From Actinophytocola oryzae (lineage in GTDB: Bacteria; Actinomycetota; Actinomycetes; Mycobacteriales; Pseudonocardiaceae), in the NCBI RefSeq assembly GCF_004364325.1, contig NZ_SOCP01000019.1, forward strand, positions 1 through 64,000: a DNA stretch of 64,000 bases, given 5' to 3'. Positions 63,564 through 64,000 of the stretch are shown here, piece by piece. Made by a program: the position numbers and the translations under genes. A model generated the notes under the pieces. It saw only the letters and a program-made list of their open reading frames with translations. It did not search any database and had not been told where the DNA came from. Within the stretch, counting starts at the first letter, position 1. Each line of letters opens with the position of its first letter.

Positions 63564-64000
63564 ATGAAGGTCGCGGTCGTCGGTGGTGGCTCGACCTACA
63601 CTCCCGAGCTGGTCGACGGGTTCGCCCGGTTGCCGTTCGCCGTGGACGAGGTGGTGCTGATCGACCCGGCGGTGTCGCGGTTGGGCGTCGTCGGTGAGTT
63701 CGGGAGGCGGATCGTCGCCCGCTACGGCAGTGCGGTGCGGCTGACCTGGACCGACGACCTCGACGCCGGGCTCACCGACGCCGACGTGGTGCTTCTCCAG
63801 CTGCGGGTCGGTGGGCAGGAGACGCGGATCAGCGACGAGACGTTCCCGCTCGAGTGCGGGTGCGTCGGGCAGGAGACCACCGGCGCCGGCGGGCTGGCGA
63901 AGGCACTGCGCACGGTGCCGGTCGTGCTCGACATCGCCCGTGCGGCCAGGCGGCGGGCCGCGCCGGACGCCTGGGTGATCGCGTTCACCAACCCCGTCGG
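63564..64000 (+). CDS. GH4 glycosidase (6-phospho-beta-glucosidase-like), cut by window end
   Basis: The first 145 residues read VAVVGGGSTYTPELVDGFARLPFAVDEVVLIDP, the NAD-binding Rossmann start of family GH4. The GQETTGAGGLAKALRTVP stretch and the metal-ligand NPVG region are just reached. GH4 enzymes use NAD and a divalent metal to cleave glycosides. This N terminus is closest to 6-phospho-beta-glucosidases. It is the enzyme of the ROK/ABC sugar operon and continues beyond 64000. Confidence 0.88.
   Translation, partial: MKVAVVGGGSTYTPELVDGFARLPFAVDEVVLIDPAVSRLGVVGEFGRRIVARYGSAVRLTWTDDLDAGLTDADVVLLQLRVGGQETRISDETFPLECGCVGQETTGAGGLAKALRTVPVVLDIARAARRRAAPDAWVIAFTNPV

Noticed and set aside
1-64000. 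tRNA, rRNA, integrase or transposase genes
   Set aside because: Read by eye on both strands; none was recognisable. A covariance-model scan could still find a tRNA that I missed.

Overview
The window is high-GC DNA with GTG and TTG starts, many ATGA/GTGA start-stop overlaps, and families typical of filamentous actinomycetes: DUF5753-type XRE regulators, DUF2637, DUF6292, ECF sigma factors with YCII partners, WYL and ROK regulators. Overall gene style suggests a Pseudonocardiaceae-like actinomycete (Lentzea, Saccharothrix or a relative). That is an inference from gene style, not a taxonomic proof. No rRNA, tRNA, CRISPR array, integrase or transposase was seen.

About 1-24 kb is accessory. It opens with two XRE regulators, one cut short. 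Next is a compact minus-strand lasso-peptide operon at 1.5-4.7 kb: precursor, cyclase, fused RRE/leader peptidase and GNAT acetyltransferase. The 43-codon precursor was found by reading the minus strand upstream of the cyclase. Its predicted core resembles albusnodin, a lasso peptide acetylated on Lys10, and the GNAT gene fits that. A DUF6879/XRE regulatory triad (5.5-7.3 kb) and a broken Nudix gene follow.

The region 7.9-20.3 kb is a DISARM-like anti-phage locus. It holds a DrmE-like protein, the DrmA helicase, the DrmB DUF1998 protein, a small ORF translationally coupled to a Zn-ribbon adenine-type DNA methylase, and a convergent two-gene module. That module encodes a PD-(D/E)XK nuclease candidate and an unknown 504-residue protein. 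The usual PLD nuclease DrmC is absent, so the composition does not match either textbook DISARM class. After it come a DUF2637 pair, small membrane and lipoprotein genes, and a cold-shock gene with a strong terminator.

About 25-64 kb looks like ordinary chromosome. It carries a fatty-acid desaturase, GNAT, DUF6292, Mug glycosylase, a LysR/DJ-1 divergent pair, an AarF/UbiB kinase, a STAS/anti-sigma kinase pair and a WYL regulator. A roughly 1-kb gene-free stretch follows, containing a 36-bp minisatellite. Next are an SDR, an MFS-GGDEF fusion, HxlR, a GAP-family protein, a luciferase-like oxidoreductase, a large secreted GH13 amylase and several alpha/beta hydrolases. An ArsR/SRPBCC pair, a YbaK-like deacylase, a photolyase, an ECF42/YCII operon, two SDRs with a LysR gene and a second GGDEF protein come after. 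A 171-bp inverted-repeat element supplies the stop codons of two convergent genes. The window ends with a luciferase-hemerythrin fusion opposite a MarR gene with visible operators, then a ROK-controlled sugar ABC importer that runs into a GH4 glycosidase cut by the window edge.
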